64,000 nt of DNA from NCBI RefSeq assembly GCF_003026365.1, contig NZ_PYOM01000010.1:1-64000 (forward strand), written 5' to 3'. This DNA is from Photobacterium angustum. GTDB lineage: Bacteria > Pseudomonadota > Gammaproteobacteria > Enterobacterales > Vibrionaceae. Within the stretch, counting starts at the first letter, position 1; each line of letters begins with the position of its first letter. The translations under genes were made by a program, and so were the position numbers. Below, piece by piece: positions 55,191-62,691 of this stretch. The notes below the pieces were generated by a model. It was given only the letters and a program-made list of their open reading frames with translations, did no database searches and had not been told where the DNA came from.

Positions 55191-55334
55191 ATGCAGGTAT
55201 TAAGCTCATTAAAAAGTGCAAAGAAGCGTAGTAAGGATTGCCAAGTCGTTAAACGTCGTGGTCGCCTTTATGTTATTTGTAAATCAAATCCAAGATTTAA
55301 AGCAGTACAAGGCAAGGTAAAGAAGAAAAAGTAA
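55191..55334 (+). CDS. rpmJ2: Ribosomal protein L36 type B (zinc-independent)
   Basis: 47 aa: [20 protein letters not shown] then [20 protein letters not shown] and a Lys tail. This is the YkgO signature; the CxxC...CxxxH zinc site of ordinary L36 is missing. It was not in view as a long frame because of its size. Two bases separate it from rpmE2. Confidence 0.95.
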   Translation: MQVLSSLKSAKKRSKDCQVVKRRGRLYVICKSNPRFKAVQGKVKKKK

Positions 55335-55408
55335 GATAGCAATAGTAAAAGGATGAATCCTAACCGGCTAGGTATCGTCAATTATATTAAAATAACATAT
55401 TACATATG

Positions 55409-55438
55409 AAGCCCATTACGATCGTGATGGGCTTTTTG
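55409..55438. terminator. Terminator of rpmE2-rpmJ2
   Basis: AAGCCCAT and ATGGGCTT flank a partly self-complementary centre (TACGATCGTG), followed by TTTTTG. It may also serve the convergent NifW-like gene. Confidence 0.85.
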
Positions 55439-55443
55439 TTTTA

Positions 55444-55719
55444 TTATCGACGTTGGCAACTAGTACATCCGCGACAAGCTTGTCTTGTTGATTTATCTAA
55501 TAATGAGCGTTGTACACGACAGTAGGCATTTTTCAATGCTCGGCGTCCTGAAAACCAATCATCAGGCTTTTCCATGATTAAATAACCACCAAAGCGTTTT
55601 ACTAACGCCTCACGATTGGTATTGATAAATTGGCTGTCGTAGCTAATCTCAAAGTAATCAAGCGCTTGCTCAATAGAAGTAAAACTCTTAATCGTGTTGA
55701 GAATATTTGGTTTGGTCAT
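55444..55719 (-). CDS. NifW-like protein with Cys-rich C-terminus
   Basis: 91 aa. The block FTSIEQALDYFEISYDSQFINTNREALVKRFGGYL matches the pattern of the nitrogenase-stabilizing NifW family (FF-x-F-x-V-x-YDP-x-VVNV-R--LKRF--Y). Near the C-terminus is a cluster CRGCTSCQRR plus an upstream YCR, which could bind a metal or an iron-sulfur cluster. No nif genes are present here. The function outside nitrogen fixers is unknown. Confidence 0.65.
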   Translation of the reverse strand: MTKPNILNTIKSFTSIEQALDYFEISYDSQFINTNREALVKRFGGYLIMEKPDDWFSGRRALKNAYCRVQRSLLDKSTRQACRGCTSCQRR

Positions 55720-55870
55720 GGTGCTGTCTCTCTATGGTGAAAGCGAAAGGTAACATAGAGGGAGGTGAGGTGTTTTGATTTTGATCTGTGGTTGGAATTG
55801 TTAATAAATTGTTTGTTTATTAATCGTATTTAACTATTGTAGGAGGGACGAAAAGAAAAAGGATACTAAA

Positions 55871-56515
55871 ATGGAATTGTTATTTACGACCTACCTAACA
55901 GAATTAATAGCCGTTGTTACTATTACGATTTTAACCATTATTGCACCGGGACCTGACTTCCTTATTGTGGTTAGAAATAGCCTCGTTCATTCAACGCGTT
56001 CAGGTATTCTCACTGCATTAGGTGTTGCTGCTGCGATTTGGGTACATATCTTTTATACTTTAGCAGGGATTGGCGTATTACTTTCACAATCTATTGTGCT
56101 CTTTTCTATCGTTAAATACCTTGGTGCGGCTTATTTGCTTTATATTGGTTATAAAAGCCTAAAAAGCACTGCGAAGGCAACATTAGAAAATACTGATCTT
56201 AAAAAGCAAGATATTAGTGCTATAGCAGCTTTTAAAATGGGATTTTTAAACAATATGTTAAACCCTAAAGCGACGTTATTCTTCCTGAGTTTATTTACTC
56301 AGTTAGTCAGTGCATCGACACCTATCGCTATTCAAATTACCTATGGTGCCATTGTGTCGATAACGTGTTTTGTGTGGTTCTCGCTAGTCGCTGTGTTCTT
56401 AAACCGCAGTTACATTAAAAATGCTTTCCTATCGGCACAACAGTATGTCGAAAAAGTAATGGGAGCGGTGTTAATGGCATTAGGCGCGAAGGTTGCGTTA
56501 TCAAGTTCTAATTGA
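55871..56515 (+). CDS. LysE/RhtB-family amino-acid exporter
   Basis: 214 aa with six hydrophobic helices. The family signature is TIIAPGPDFLIVVRNSLVHSTRSGILTALGVAAAIWVHIFYTLAGIGVLL, then YLGAAYLLYIGYKSLKS and FKMGFLNNMLNPKATLFFLSLF. It exports small amino acids such as homoserine, threonine or lysine by homology; the actual substrate is unknown. AAAGGATACTAAA precedes the ATG, and a terminator follows closely. Confidence 0.9.
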   Translation: MELLFTTYLTELIAVVTITILTIIAPGPDFLIVVRNSLVHSTRSGILTALGVAAAIWVHIFYTLAGIGVLLSQSIVLFSIVKYLGAAYLLYIGYKSLKSTAKATLENTDLKKQDISAIAAFKMGFLNNMLNPKATLFFLSLFTQLVSASTPIAIQITYGAIVSITCFVWFSLVAVFLNRSYIKNAFLSAQQYVEKVMGAVLMALGAKVALSSSN

Positions 56516-56538
56516 TATCGGTTTGCTTGAGATAAACG

Positions 56539-56563
56539 AAAGCGATCGGAGGATCGCTTTTTT
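56539..56563 (+). terminator. Terminator of the LysE-family gene
   Basis: AAGCGATC (56540-56547), loop GGAG, GATCGCTT (56552-56559), then TTTTT. Confidence 0.88.
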
Positions 56564-56696
56564 GATCATATTAAATATAAATGCTCAGCAAGTGTCTGCT
56601 GAAATTAATAACATTTGCTGTGAGAGTGGTGTACTTAAGGTTATTGTATTTTGTCTAATAAGTGATTTTCTCGTCACAATGTAGCTGTACTCGATG

Positions 56697-57173
56697 TTAC
56701 TGGTATTTAGCCGAAGTAATAAATTGCTCAAAAGACTCACACCACACGATCACGGTATTGTATTTGGTTATATCAATGCTCTGAGGCACATTCACAACGA
56801 AATTATCAAAAGTTTTCACGTTTCCTACCAACACCATGTTGGTTTTTTCTTGGTTAAATTCTGTCTCGGTTTCTACAAATTTAGATGATAGGTATAGTTT
56901 ATAATCAGGGCCCGGTGCGAGTTTTCCCATTAAGGTTATCTTTGTTGGTGAAATTGATACTTTTCCTTTGCCCCAATGAAGAAAATCGCTGCCAGCTAAA
57001 TCACGCTTAAATTCTGCTGAATACTGTGCTTGTGTGGAAAGGCTGGTGACTTCAGATGTTGTTGGTGCTGTTGGCGCAGTCAAAATAGGTAGTAAATAGA
57101 TCCCTAGAGCGACACCAAATGCGCCAGCAAGTAAGTGAGTGATAAGGAGTGTGATTGATTTTTTGATAGTCAT
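56697..57173 (-). CDS. Membrane-anchored DM13-domain protein
   Basis: 158 aa. One N-terminal hydrophobic anchor (ITLLITHLLAGAFGVALGIYLLPIL), then a Thr/Ser-rich linker, then a DM13 domain (residues ~60-158: GSDFLHWGKGKVSISPTKITLMGKLAPGPDYKLYLSSKFV ... NTVIVWCESFEQFITSAKYQ). DM13 domains are proposed to bind ligands or carry redox-linked functions at the cell surface, and occur in many marine bacteria. The single Cys in VIVWCE is family-typical. No partner gene is obvious. Confidence 0.85.
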   Translation of the reverse strand: MTIKKSITLLITHLLAGAFGVALGIYLLPILTAPTAPTTSEVTSLSTQAQYSAEFKRDLAGSDFLHWGKGKVSISPTKITLMGKLAPGPDYKLYLSSKFVETETEFNQEKTNMVLVGNVKTFDNFVVNVPQSIDITKYNTVIVWCESFEQFITSAKYQ

Positions 57174-57269
57174 AAGTCTACCTTTGCTGAAACACTAGGT
57201 TTGTATCGGTATTGCTTAAAACTGTTATAAATTCAAATTATTAATACTTTATTTTTAATAAATATACAA

Positions 57270-57301
57270 AAAGCCTGTAATGATCACTCACTACGGGCTT
57301 T
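57270..57301. terminator. Hairpin between the DM13 gene and the RelA/SpoT-like gene
   Basis: AAAGCCTGTA (57270-57279) and TACGGGCTTT (57292-57301), paired with one G-U wobble, around a 12-base loop. It lies between two minus-strand genes and is a second, outer terminator after the RelA/SpoT-like gene. Confidence 0.6.
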
Positions 57302-57352
57302 GTTTATTGTTATTCGTTAACCAATTAAAAATTATTATTTAAGTGATCAATA

Positions 57353-57379
57353 TAAAAACGCCCTAACAAGAAGGGCGTT
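57353..57379 (-). terminator. Terminator of the signal-peptide RelA/SpoT-like gene
   Basis: ACGCCCT (57358-57364) and AGGGCGT (57372-57378) form a stem. On the minus strand it is followed by five T. Confidence 0.85.
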
Positions 57380-57399
57380 GAAGTGAATAAAAAAGTGAA

Positions 57400-58188
57400 T
57401 TAAACGGCAACACTGTTAGGTTGTAAGTATTGCTGCCAAGCGGTTTGGTATAAATGTAATGACTCTTGACGTAGGTTTTTAATTTTCTTCTCTTCAAACT
57501 CTGTCAGGGGGCGTTTTTGATGCAGAGCTAAACGTTCAATTTTCTGAATTTGTTCGTAAATATCATGCTCTTTACCATTCTTCACATCAGAAATATCTTT
57601 TAAGTGAAGTTGTACTTCTGCAATGATCTTACTTTGTGGCAGTTCAACTAATACATTCAAATCTCGGTAACCAGAAGCCGTTGGTTTTTTAAAACGGTTT
57701 TTAACACCAACAATGGTCGCTTCTTTGCTTAATAACTCAAAAGATTGCACTAAAGATGAAACATCGTTAGCGACGAGAGAAGCACGTGCGATATCAGTAA
57801 TTTTATTAGTTTGACCATTTAGCTCTGTTTCAATTTTATGTTGCGCACGTGCCATTGACTTAACGGCAGGTACTAATGCTTCAGTTGATGAAACTAGGCT
57901 AATGCTACGCATAAGGTTTGCTAATTCAGCTTGTGCTTGAGTTGATGCTTGATACAAGGTAACAAAGTCATCATAAGGTTGTGCAATGTTGTTATTTTTC
58001 CAAGATTTAATGCTATATAAACCACTTAAATCACGTTGAAATGACTTACGGCTTGCTTGAGATAATCGTGTTGGTGATGGTTGGTCAGAGATTGTGTATG
58101 CAGGCGCAACAGCTGGTGCTGCAACCACCGAACGGCTAAGCATACAGAACAGAATAAAGCTTGTACGTAGAACAGATTTTACATCCAT
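57400..58188 (-). CDS. RelA/SpoT-fold protein with a signal peptide
   Basis: 262 aa from the ATG behind GGGAG (MDVKSVLRTSFILFCMLSRSVVAAPAVAPA), a plausible Sec signal peptide cleaved near residue 24-26. Residues ~115-215 match the RelA/SpoT synthetase fold. KITDIARASLV has Asp132 at the Mg2+ position. VKNRFKKPTASGYRDLNVLVEL carries the G173-Y174-R175 motif. IIAEVQLHL has Glu191 and Gln193. EHDIY has His208. The canonical guanosine-loop RxKxxxS is not clear. (p)ppGpp synthetases normally work in the cytoplasm, so an exported member is unusual. A sister gene lies just upstream. Activity is unproven. Confidence 0.7.
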   Translation of the reverse strand: MDVKSVLRTSFILFCMLSRSVVAAPAVAPAYTISDQPSPTRLSQASRKSFQRDLSGLYSIKSWKNNNIAQPYDDFVTLYQASTQAQAELANLMRSISLVSSTEALVPAVKSMARAQHKIETELNGQTNKITDIARASLVANDVSSLVQSFELLSKEATIVGVKNRFKKPTASGYRDLNVLVELPQSKIIAEVQLHLKDISDVKNGKEHDIYEQIQKIERLALHQKRPLTEFEEKKIKNLRQESLHLYQTAWQQYLQPNSVAV

Positions 58189-58346
58189 TAAGCAACTCCC
58201 AATGATATTGTCTTTCAATATCAAACACACAAAAAGGATATCTAAAAGTGCTGTGTAGTTTGTCGGTGCTTGGTTTTACTTTCTGATCTGATGTTAACAA
58301 TATAGCCTGAATGAGAGGTAAACTCTGTGTCAATATTCATAAAATG

Positions 58347-58376
58347 ACAAAAAAGCCGCATAAGAATGCGGCTTTG
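58347..58376 (-). terminator. Terminator of the upstream RelA/SpoT-like gene
   Basis: AAAGCCGCAT (58352-58361) and ATGCGGCTTT (58366-58375) form a stem; the minus-strand T-run comes from the A-run at 58349-58354. Confidence 0.88.
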
Positions 58377-58400
58377 ATCACATTATTGTATGTTGTTTTA

Positions 58401-59183
58401 TTAGCTGGCTAGATTGAAAGGCTGAGTATAGGTTTGCCACGCTTTTGCATATAGAGCTTGGGATTTATTCTGCAAGCGTTTGATTTGCATCTTTTCAATA
58501 TCGTCTAACGGTCGACGTTTAATTATCGAAATACGTTCGATTTTTTGAATCGCTTCATAGATATCATGCTCTTCACCATTTTTGATTTCAGCAATAGCTT
58601 CAAGGTGCAGTTGAATTTCAGCGATAAGTCCACTGTTGCTTAATCGAACTAAGACTTTGATATCGCGATAACCTGATACAGCTGGGGTATCAAAACGATT
58701 TTTCACTCTAACGATATCGCAATATTGAGCTAAGTAGTTATATGCTTTCACTAAATCGCTAATATTTGTTGCGACAACACTGCCACGTACAACATCGGTA
58801 AGTTTATTTACGTTACCGTGTAATTCTGTAGCAATTTTTGTTTCAGCGCGTTTTTGTTTTTTTATTCCAGGTAAAAAAGCCTGCGAATGACTAACAAGAG
58901 CTGCTGCTTCTAACAGTATATTTAGCTCTTGTTGAGCTGGGTATGCGTGCTGGTATAACTTTTCTAACTGATTATAAGGCTGTGTAATATTGTGCTGACG
59001 CCAGCTAGGAATTTGCTGTAGCTCTTTGATAGAATGCGATGAATTAAATAATGCACTCGTTTGATCAATGCGCTTGAAATTATGACTATTTGTTGAATCT
59101 TGAAACATAGCATCAGCAATTGTTTCATTGCTAATCGCAAAAGGTAGTAGACGATGAGTACGAGCTACAGTTTGAATAACCAT
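58401..59183 (-). CDS. RelA/SpoT-fold protein, paralogue without signal peptide
   Basis: 260 aa starting at the ATG behind AAGGAG. It aligns with its neighbour throughout (shared PYxxxxxLYQ, ELxxLxE, NKLTDVVRGSVV, VKNRFDTPAVSGYRDIKVLVRL, LIAEIQLHLEAIAEIKNGEEHDIYE, and the closing YxKAWQTYxQP). Equivalent residues are Asp130, G171-Y172-R173, Glu189, Gln191 and His206. The N-terminus (MVIQTVARTHRLLPFAISNETI) is not a signal peptide, so the two may act in different compartments. They are separated by a terminator and have separate promoters. This may be a divergent toxin- or effector-like family; function unknown. Confidence 0.7.
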   Translation of the reverse strand: MVIQTVARTHRLLPFAISNETIADAMFQDSTNSHNFKRIDQTSALFNSSHSIKELQQIPSWRQHNITQPYNQLEKLYQHAYPAQQELNILLEAAALVSHSQAFLPGIKKQKRAETKIATELHGNVNKLTDVVRGSVVATNISDLVKAYNYLAQYCDIVRVKNRFDTPAVSGYRDIKVLVRLSNSGLIAEIQLHLEAIAEIKNGEEHDIYEAIQKIERISIIKRRPLDDIEKMQIKRLQNKSQALYAKAWQTYTQPFNLAS

Positions 59184-59462
59184 TTTTTACTCCTTTAGCA
59201 CAGCGCACTAGCAAATGGCAGCTAAGTCTGTGGTTTATTCCTGAACGTCCTGTTCTGGCGCTAAAGATAATACTTTATTTTTAAAAGTGGTAATAAAAAT
59301 GTGTATATTTGTTAACGATAATCCAACATTGTGAGAAAGGTCATAAAACCATACTTGTTGGGAGGTTAATTATGCTTTCAATGAGAGTGATAAGTTACTT
59401 TTGTTGTTTAAAGTTTGTTCAATGTAAACATTTATAGTGTTTAATCGTAGGGATAGTAAGTA

Positions 59463-59795
59463 ATGCAGGAAAATCTATTAATTGGCTTTATCGTTATTTG
59501 GGTAGCACTGGTTGTTGGTAGTGTGATGATATTCCAACGTGGTAAGGATGTAGCAAAAAAGCGCAAATTATGGCCAATTTATACCGTGTTTAGTAACGTT
59601 GTGATTGGCGGGTTCATTATTTATATGCAGCCACCAACAATATGGCTAGTTGCGATTCTAGTGTTATTGGTACCATTAACATTACTGACTATTCGTTCTA
59701 CCAAGTTTTGTGATAGCTGTGGGCAGGCAACTCGCGCCCCATTTTTTATGAAGCCACCACAGAAATGTAGTCATTGTAATAAGCCGTTAAGCTAA
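59463..59795 (+). CDS. Membrane protein with C-terminal zinc ribbon
   Basis: 110 aa. Three hydrophobic segments (LLIGFIVIWVALVVGSVMIF; WPIYTVFSNVVIGGFIIYM; TIWLVAILVLLVPLTLLTI) lead into a zinc ribbon CDSCGQ ... CSHCNK near the C-terminus. The family is unknown. It is monocistronic, in a cluster of small conserved genes. Confidence 0.7.
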   Translation: MQENLLIGFIVIWVALVVGSVMIFQRGKDVAKKRKLWPIYTVFSNVVIGGFIIYMQPPTIWLVAILVLLVPLTLLTIRSTKFCDSCGQATRAPFFMKPPQKCSHCNKPLS

Positions 59796-59878
59796 TTTTT
59801 TAGCGCTTATATTAAGCAAGCCATCATCGTATTGCTCTAAGTTGATAAAGAGTATTTATAGTGATGGCTTGTTTGTGA

Positions 59879-60232
59879 TTAAGCTTTAGCCGTTAACGGG
59901 AATGTTTCAAATTGAATGCCAGACCAACCGTATTTAATGAAATGACGAATATTTTGATGATCATTATTATCAGGATGTTCTAACACATCTTGACGGTAAT
60001 ATTGACCAAAACAAGCTAGCGTTTCTTGTTCTGAGAGTTGATTTAATTGCGCAAAAGCAAAAATCTTACATGAACCTTCATTTGTTCCTGCATCATTCTT
60101 TAACGTATCGTCTTTTAAACCATTGTAAAATGTCGTGGTTTGATAATCATAATGTTCAGTGATCACTGCCATAACATGGGAAAATTCAACGGTGGTTGGA
60201 TTTTGTTTAATGGTTTGAAGTAGTGCGTCCAT
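59879..60232 (-). CDS. HopJ-family protein
   Basis: 117 aa. The pattern FSHVMAVITEHYDYQTTTFYNG ... NDAGTNEGSCKIFAFAQLNQLSEQETLACFGQYYRQDVLEHPDNNDHQNIRHFIKYGWSGIQFETFPL matches the HopJ (PF08888) family. It is named after a Pseudomonas type III effector but common in non-pathogens without such a system. The molecular function is unknown. The Cys residues of EGSCKIFA and ACFGQ are conserved in the pattern I recall. Confidence 0.88.
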   Translation of the reverse strand: MDALLQTIKQNPTTVEFSHVMAVITEHYDYQTTTFYNGLKDDTLKNDAGTNEGSCKIFAFAQLNQLSEQETLACFGQYYRQDVLEHPDNNDHQNIRHFIKYGWSGIQFETFPLTAKA

Positions 60233-60299
60233 TTACGTTTTTCTCCTATAAAAAAGGCCAGAATAATTCTGACCTTAGTATTGTAAAATCGTCCAGCGA

Positions 60300-60692
60300 T
60301 TATCGCTGTTTTTTTGCTTGGTTCTTTAGCTCGTAATCTAGCTCGTCAGGATAGATCACTAAACCTTCTTGATCTTGAATTGGGAATACAACGATAGCCA
60401 GTTCGTCATCTTCAAGGCCATGCGTCCAACGGCTATGCCACTTGTTTAATGAAATAGCTTCTGCTTTACAATTATCCCACTCACCAGTCGCCCATGCTTC
60501 TGCAAACTCTTTATTTGGCCATACTGGTACGCAGTCTTCATCATCGGTATTAAGCATTACACAACCGTGTTCATCGATAAGGATCCAAATTTCACGGTTA
60601 GCGACAACTTCTTTAACTAAATGCTTGTAACGCTTTTCGGCATCAAAACCTTGGATTGTTTCAATTGCTGTTGCATCTAATGGCGTAGACAT
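60300..60692 (-). CDS. DUF2750 protein
   Basis: 130 aa. YKHLVKEVVANREIWILIDEHGCVMLNTDDEDCVPVWPNKEFAEAWATGEWDNCKAEAISLNKWHSRWTHGLEDDELAIVVFPIQDQEGLVIYPDELDYEL is the full DUF2750 domain with its many Trp residues. The family often sits near immunity or stress genes; its role is unknown. It is acidic and soluble. Confidence 0.9.
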   Translation of the reverse strand: MSTPLDATAIETIQGFDAEKRYKHLVKEVVANREIWILIDEHGCVMLNTDDEDCVPVWPNKEFAEAWATGEWDNCKAEAISLNKWHSRWTHGLEDDELAIVVFPIQDQEGLVIYPDELDYELKNQAKKQR

Positions 60693-60855
60693 GGGTGTAT
60701 TACCTTGGTAGTTATGTCGATTGTTTGTAAGAATAAATCAAAATAGAACAGAGATCTTGTTTTATCCTACTGATATTACAATTTTATGGGGTTTTATCGG
60801 GTTGTCATGCAAGATGAAATAATAAAGGGATTTATCTATATAGCACAAGGAGCCT

Positions 60856-62394
60856 GTGTTGTTTACTTACCGTTCTATTGCAACCACAGTGTCATTATCA
60901 TTACTACTCTCTGGGTGTAATTGGGTTTACTGGGATGAAGATTTTGAGAGTTATCATGATCTTTCGTCATCGAATCCTTATCCGTTTCATCAGGTTGATA
61001 TTTATCAGCCGGATAGTGGCGTAGGACGTAATGACATTACGGTACTTAATAGCGGCATTGCAGCATTACAAACCCGTATTGATATGATCCAACGTGCCCA
61101 TAAAACGATTGAAGTGGAATACTTTATTTTTTCTCCAGATATGAGTGGGAAAATAATCGTGCAAGAATTAGTGGCAGCAGCAAAGCGAGGAGTGAAAGTA
61201 CGGGTATTGATTGATAAATCTGCCACTGTATTTGAGTTTGATGAATACTATGCCGATGGTTTGAAAGCTCACGGTATTGATGTTCGCTACTATAATGCTG
61301 CACCGCTGTACTATATTTCTACGATAAACTTTCGTAATCATCGTAAATTGCTGGTGGTTGACGGTAAAGAAGCGATTACTGGGGGGCGAAATATCGAAAA
61401 TGATTATTTTGATCTTTCAGAACAATATAACTTTCTTGATCGTGACCTGCATGTATCCGGATCTATTGTTAAACCGATGCAGGATTCTTTTAATGCGTTT
61501 TTCGAACATGATATCAGTGAACGTTATCAGTCTCCTGAAGTACCTAATAATCGTATTGAATTACAAAAATACGAGCGTAAGCAGGAAGCCGTTCAAGCCT
61601 TTTTGGCTCACACAGAAATAGAAGTGGCGACAAGAGCGAGAATAGAAGCCATTGCAAGACCGATTTTAAAGGCGAAAAAGGCCTACTTATGTCCTGAAAC
61701 GACATTTACTTCAGATGCACCAGGAGGATCTTTCTGGACGCGTTTTAAAGATCCGTATAGTGATAATTATCGTTTCTTACGTAAAACAATTTTCGATAAA
61801 GTGATGACAGTCGATGACAGTTTAATATTGGCATCTCCTTATTTACTGAATAATCGAAAATCAGAGCATTTAATGCAAATTTTACTCGATAGAGATATCG
61901 ATATGACGCTATATACCAATTCTTTATCCTCAACTGATGCAACTTATGTAGCCGCGCAACTGTATAGTCATGTTTATGATTGGCAAGCTGCAGGAATGCA
62001 TATCTATCTTCATGCTGGTGAATGGCTAAATGAAACTGCAACAGTCAGTAAAGCGGTGGAAAGTGCGCGGTGGGGGATGCATTCAAAAACACAAGTTTAT
62101 AAACGGAATGGTGATGCTCAAAATGAAGTGATGGTGGGAACGTACAATATTGATAACCGTTCTAATCATTATAATACTGAAATGGGACTTTTTTGCCGTG
62201 GCAACGATCAACTTGTCGCTGAAATTGAGGAGAGTATCCGTTCACGAGCAAAGAATGGATACCAAATTGTAGGGGATGAACAGGCAATAGATAGCCAAAA
62301 TAACTCAGTTAATGTCTATGGAGCTGGTGAGCCTGATACAACAAAAATGAAATTTATGTGGTTACCGTCATGGCTGTTTAATTTCTTATTATAA
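60856..62394 (+). CDS. ClsC-like cardiolipin synthase / phospholipase D lipoprotein
   Basis: 512 aa. The start is either GTG 60856 or TTG 60859; AAGGAG at 60847-60852 favours TTG by spacing. An N-terminal lipobox LLLSGC (Cys21) suggests a lipoprotein. First HKD motif HRKLLVVDGKEAITGGRN near residue 162, intact. The second reads HSKTQVYKRNGD near residue 409, with Lys where the HKD Asp is expected, yet the GTYNIDNRS end is kept. ClsC-type enzymes make cardiolipin from phosphatidylglycerol and phosphatidylethanolamine. Membrane phospholipid work is likely, but one active site may be impaired. Confidence 0.85.
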   Translation: MLFTYRSIATTVSLSLLLSGCNWVYWDEDFESYHDLSSSNPYPFHQVDIYQPDSGVGRNDITVLNSGIAALQTRIDMIQRAHKTIEVEYFIFSPDMSGKIIVQELVAAAKRGVKVRVLIDKSATVFEFDEYYADGLKAHGIDVRYYNAAPLYYISTINFRNHRKLLVVDGKEAITGGRNIENDYFDLSEQYNFLDRDLHVSGSIVKPMQDSFNAFFEHDISERYQSPEVPNNRIELQKYERKQEAVQAFLAHTEIEVATRARIEAIARPILKAKKAYLCPETTFTSDAPGGSFWTRFKDPYSDNYRFLRKTIFDKVMTVDDSLILASPYLLNNRKSEHLMQILLDRDIDMTLYTNSLSSTDATYVAAQLYSHVYDWQAAGMHIYLHAGEWLNETATVSKAVESARWGMHSKTQVYKRNGDAQNEVMVGTYNIDNRSNHYNTEMGLFCRGNDQLVAEIEESIRSRAKNGYQIVGDEQAIDSQNNSVNVYGAGEPDTTKMKFMWLPSWLFNFLL

Positions 62395-62691
62395 TAAGAA
62401 TGTAGATATAGCTATACAATAAAACATAAGTAATTAGATAGTTAAATAATATTTATATCTTGTATTTTATTGTCAAAAAAAGAATTATATAAAAATATAT
62501 AATCAAAAAATGATTATGATTAATAAATAAGACAATGAATTAGATAAAATAATGTATTTTTTGCATTTTGGTATGCAAAATAAATAGTATATATTTGTTT
62601 TTTTATCGCTATTAATACGAGGCATATTATTCATTTCTTGCCTATATTATAAAAAAGAGGGAAGTTAACGATATTATAAAAGGTGACCTCA
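62395..62691. other. Upstream region of the vpsR-like gene
   Basis: About 300 bp of very AT-rich sequence. TTTTGCAT (62559-62566) and ATGCAAAA (62573-62580) form an inverted repeat 110 bp upstream of the start codon, a possible regulator site. No gene is visible. Confidence 0.45.

Noticed and set aside
58136..58333. Minus-strand 65-codon frame over the start of the signal-peptide RelA/SpoT-like gene
   Set aside because: It overlaps the better-supported start in a different frame and shows no recognisable protein pattern.
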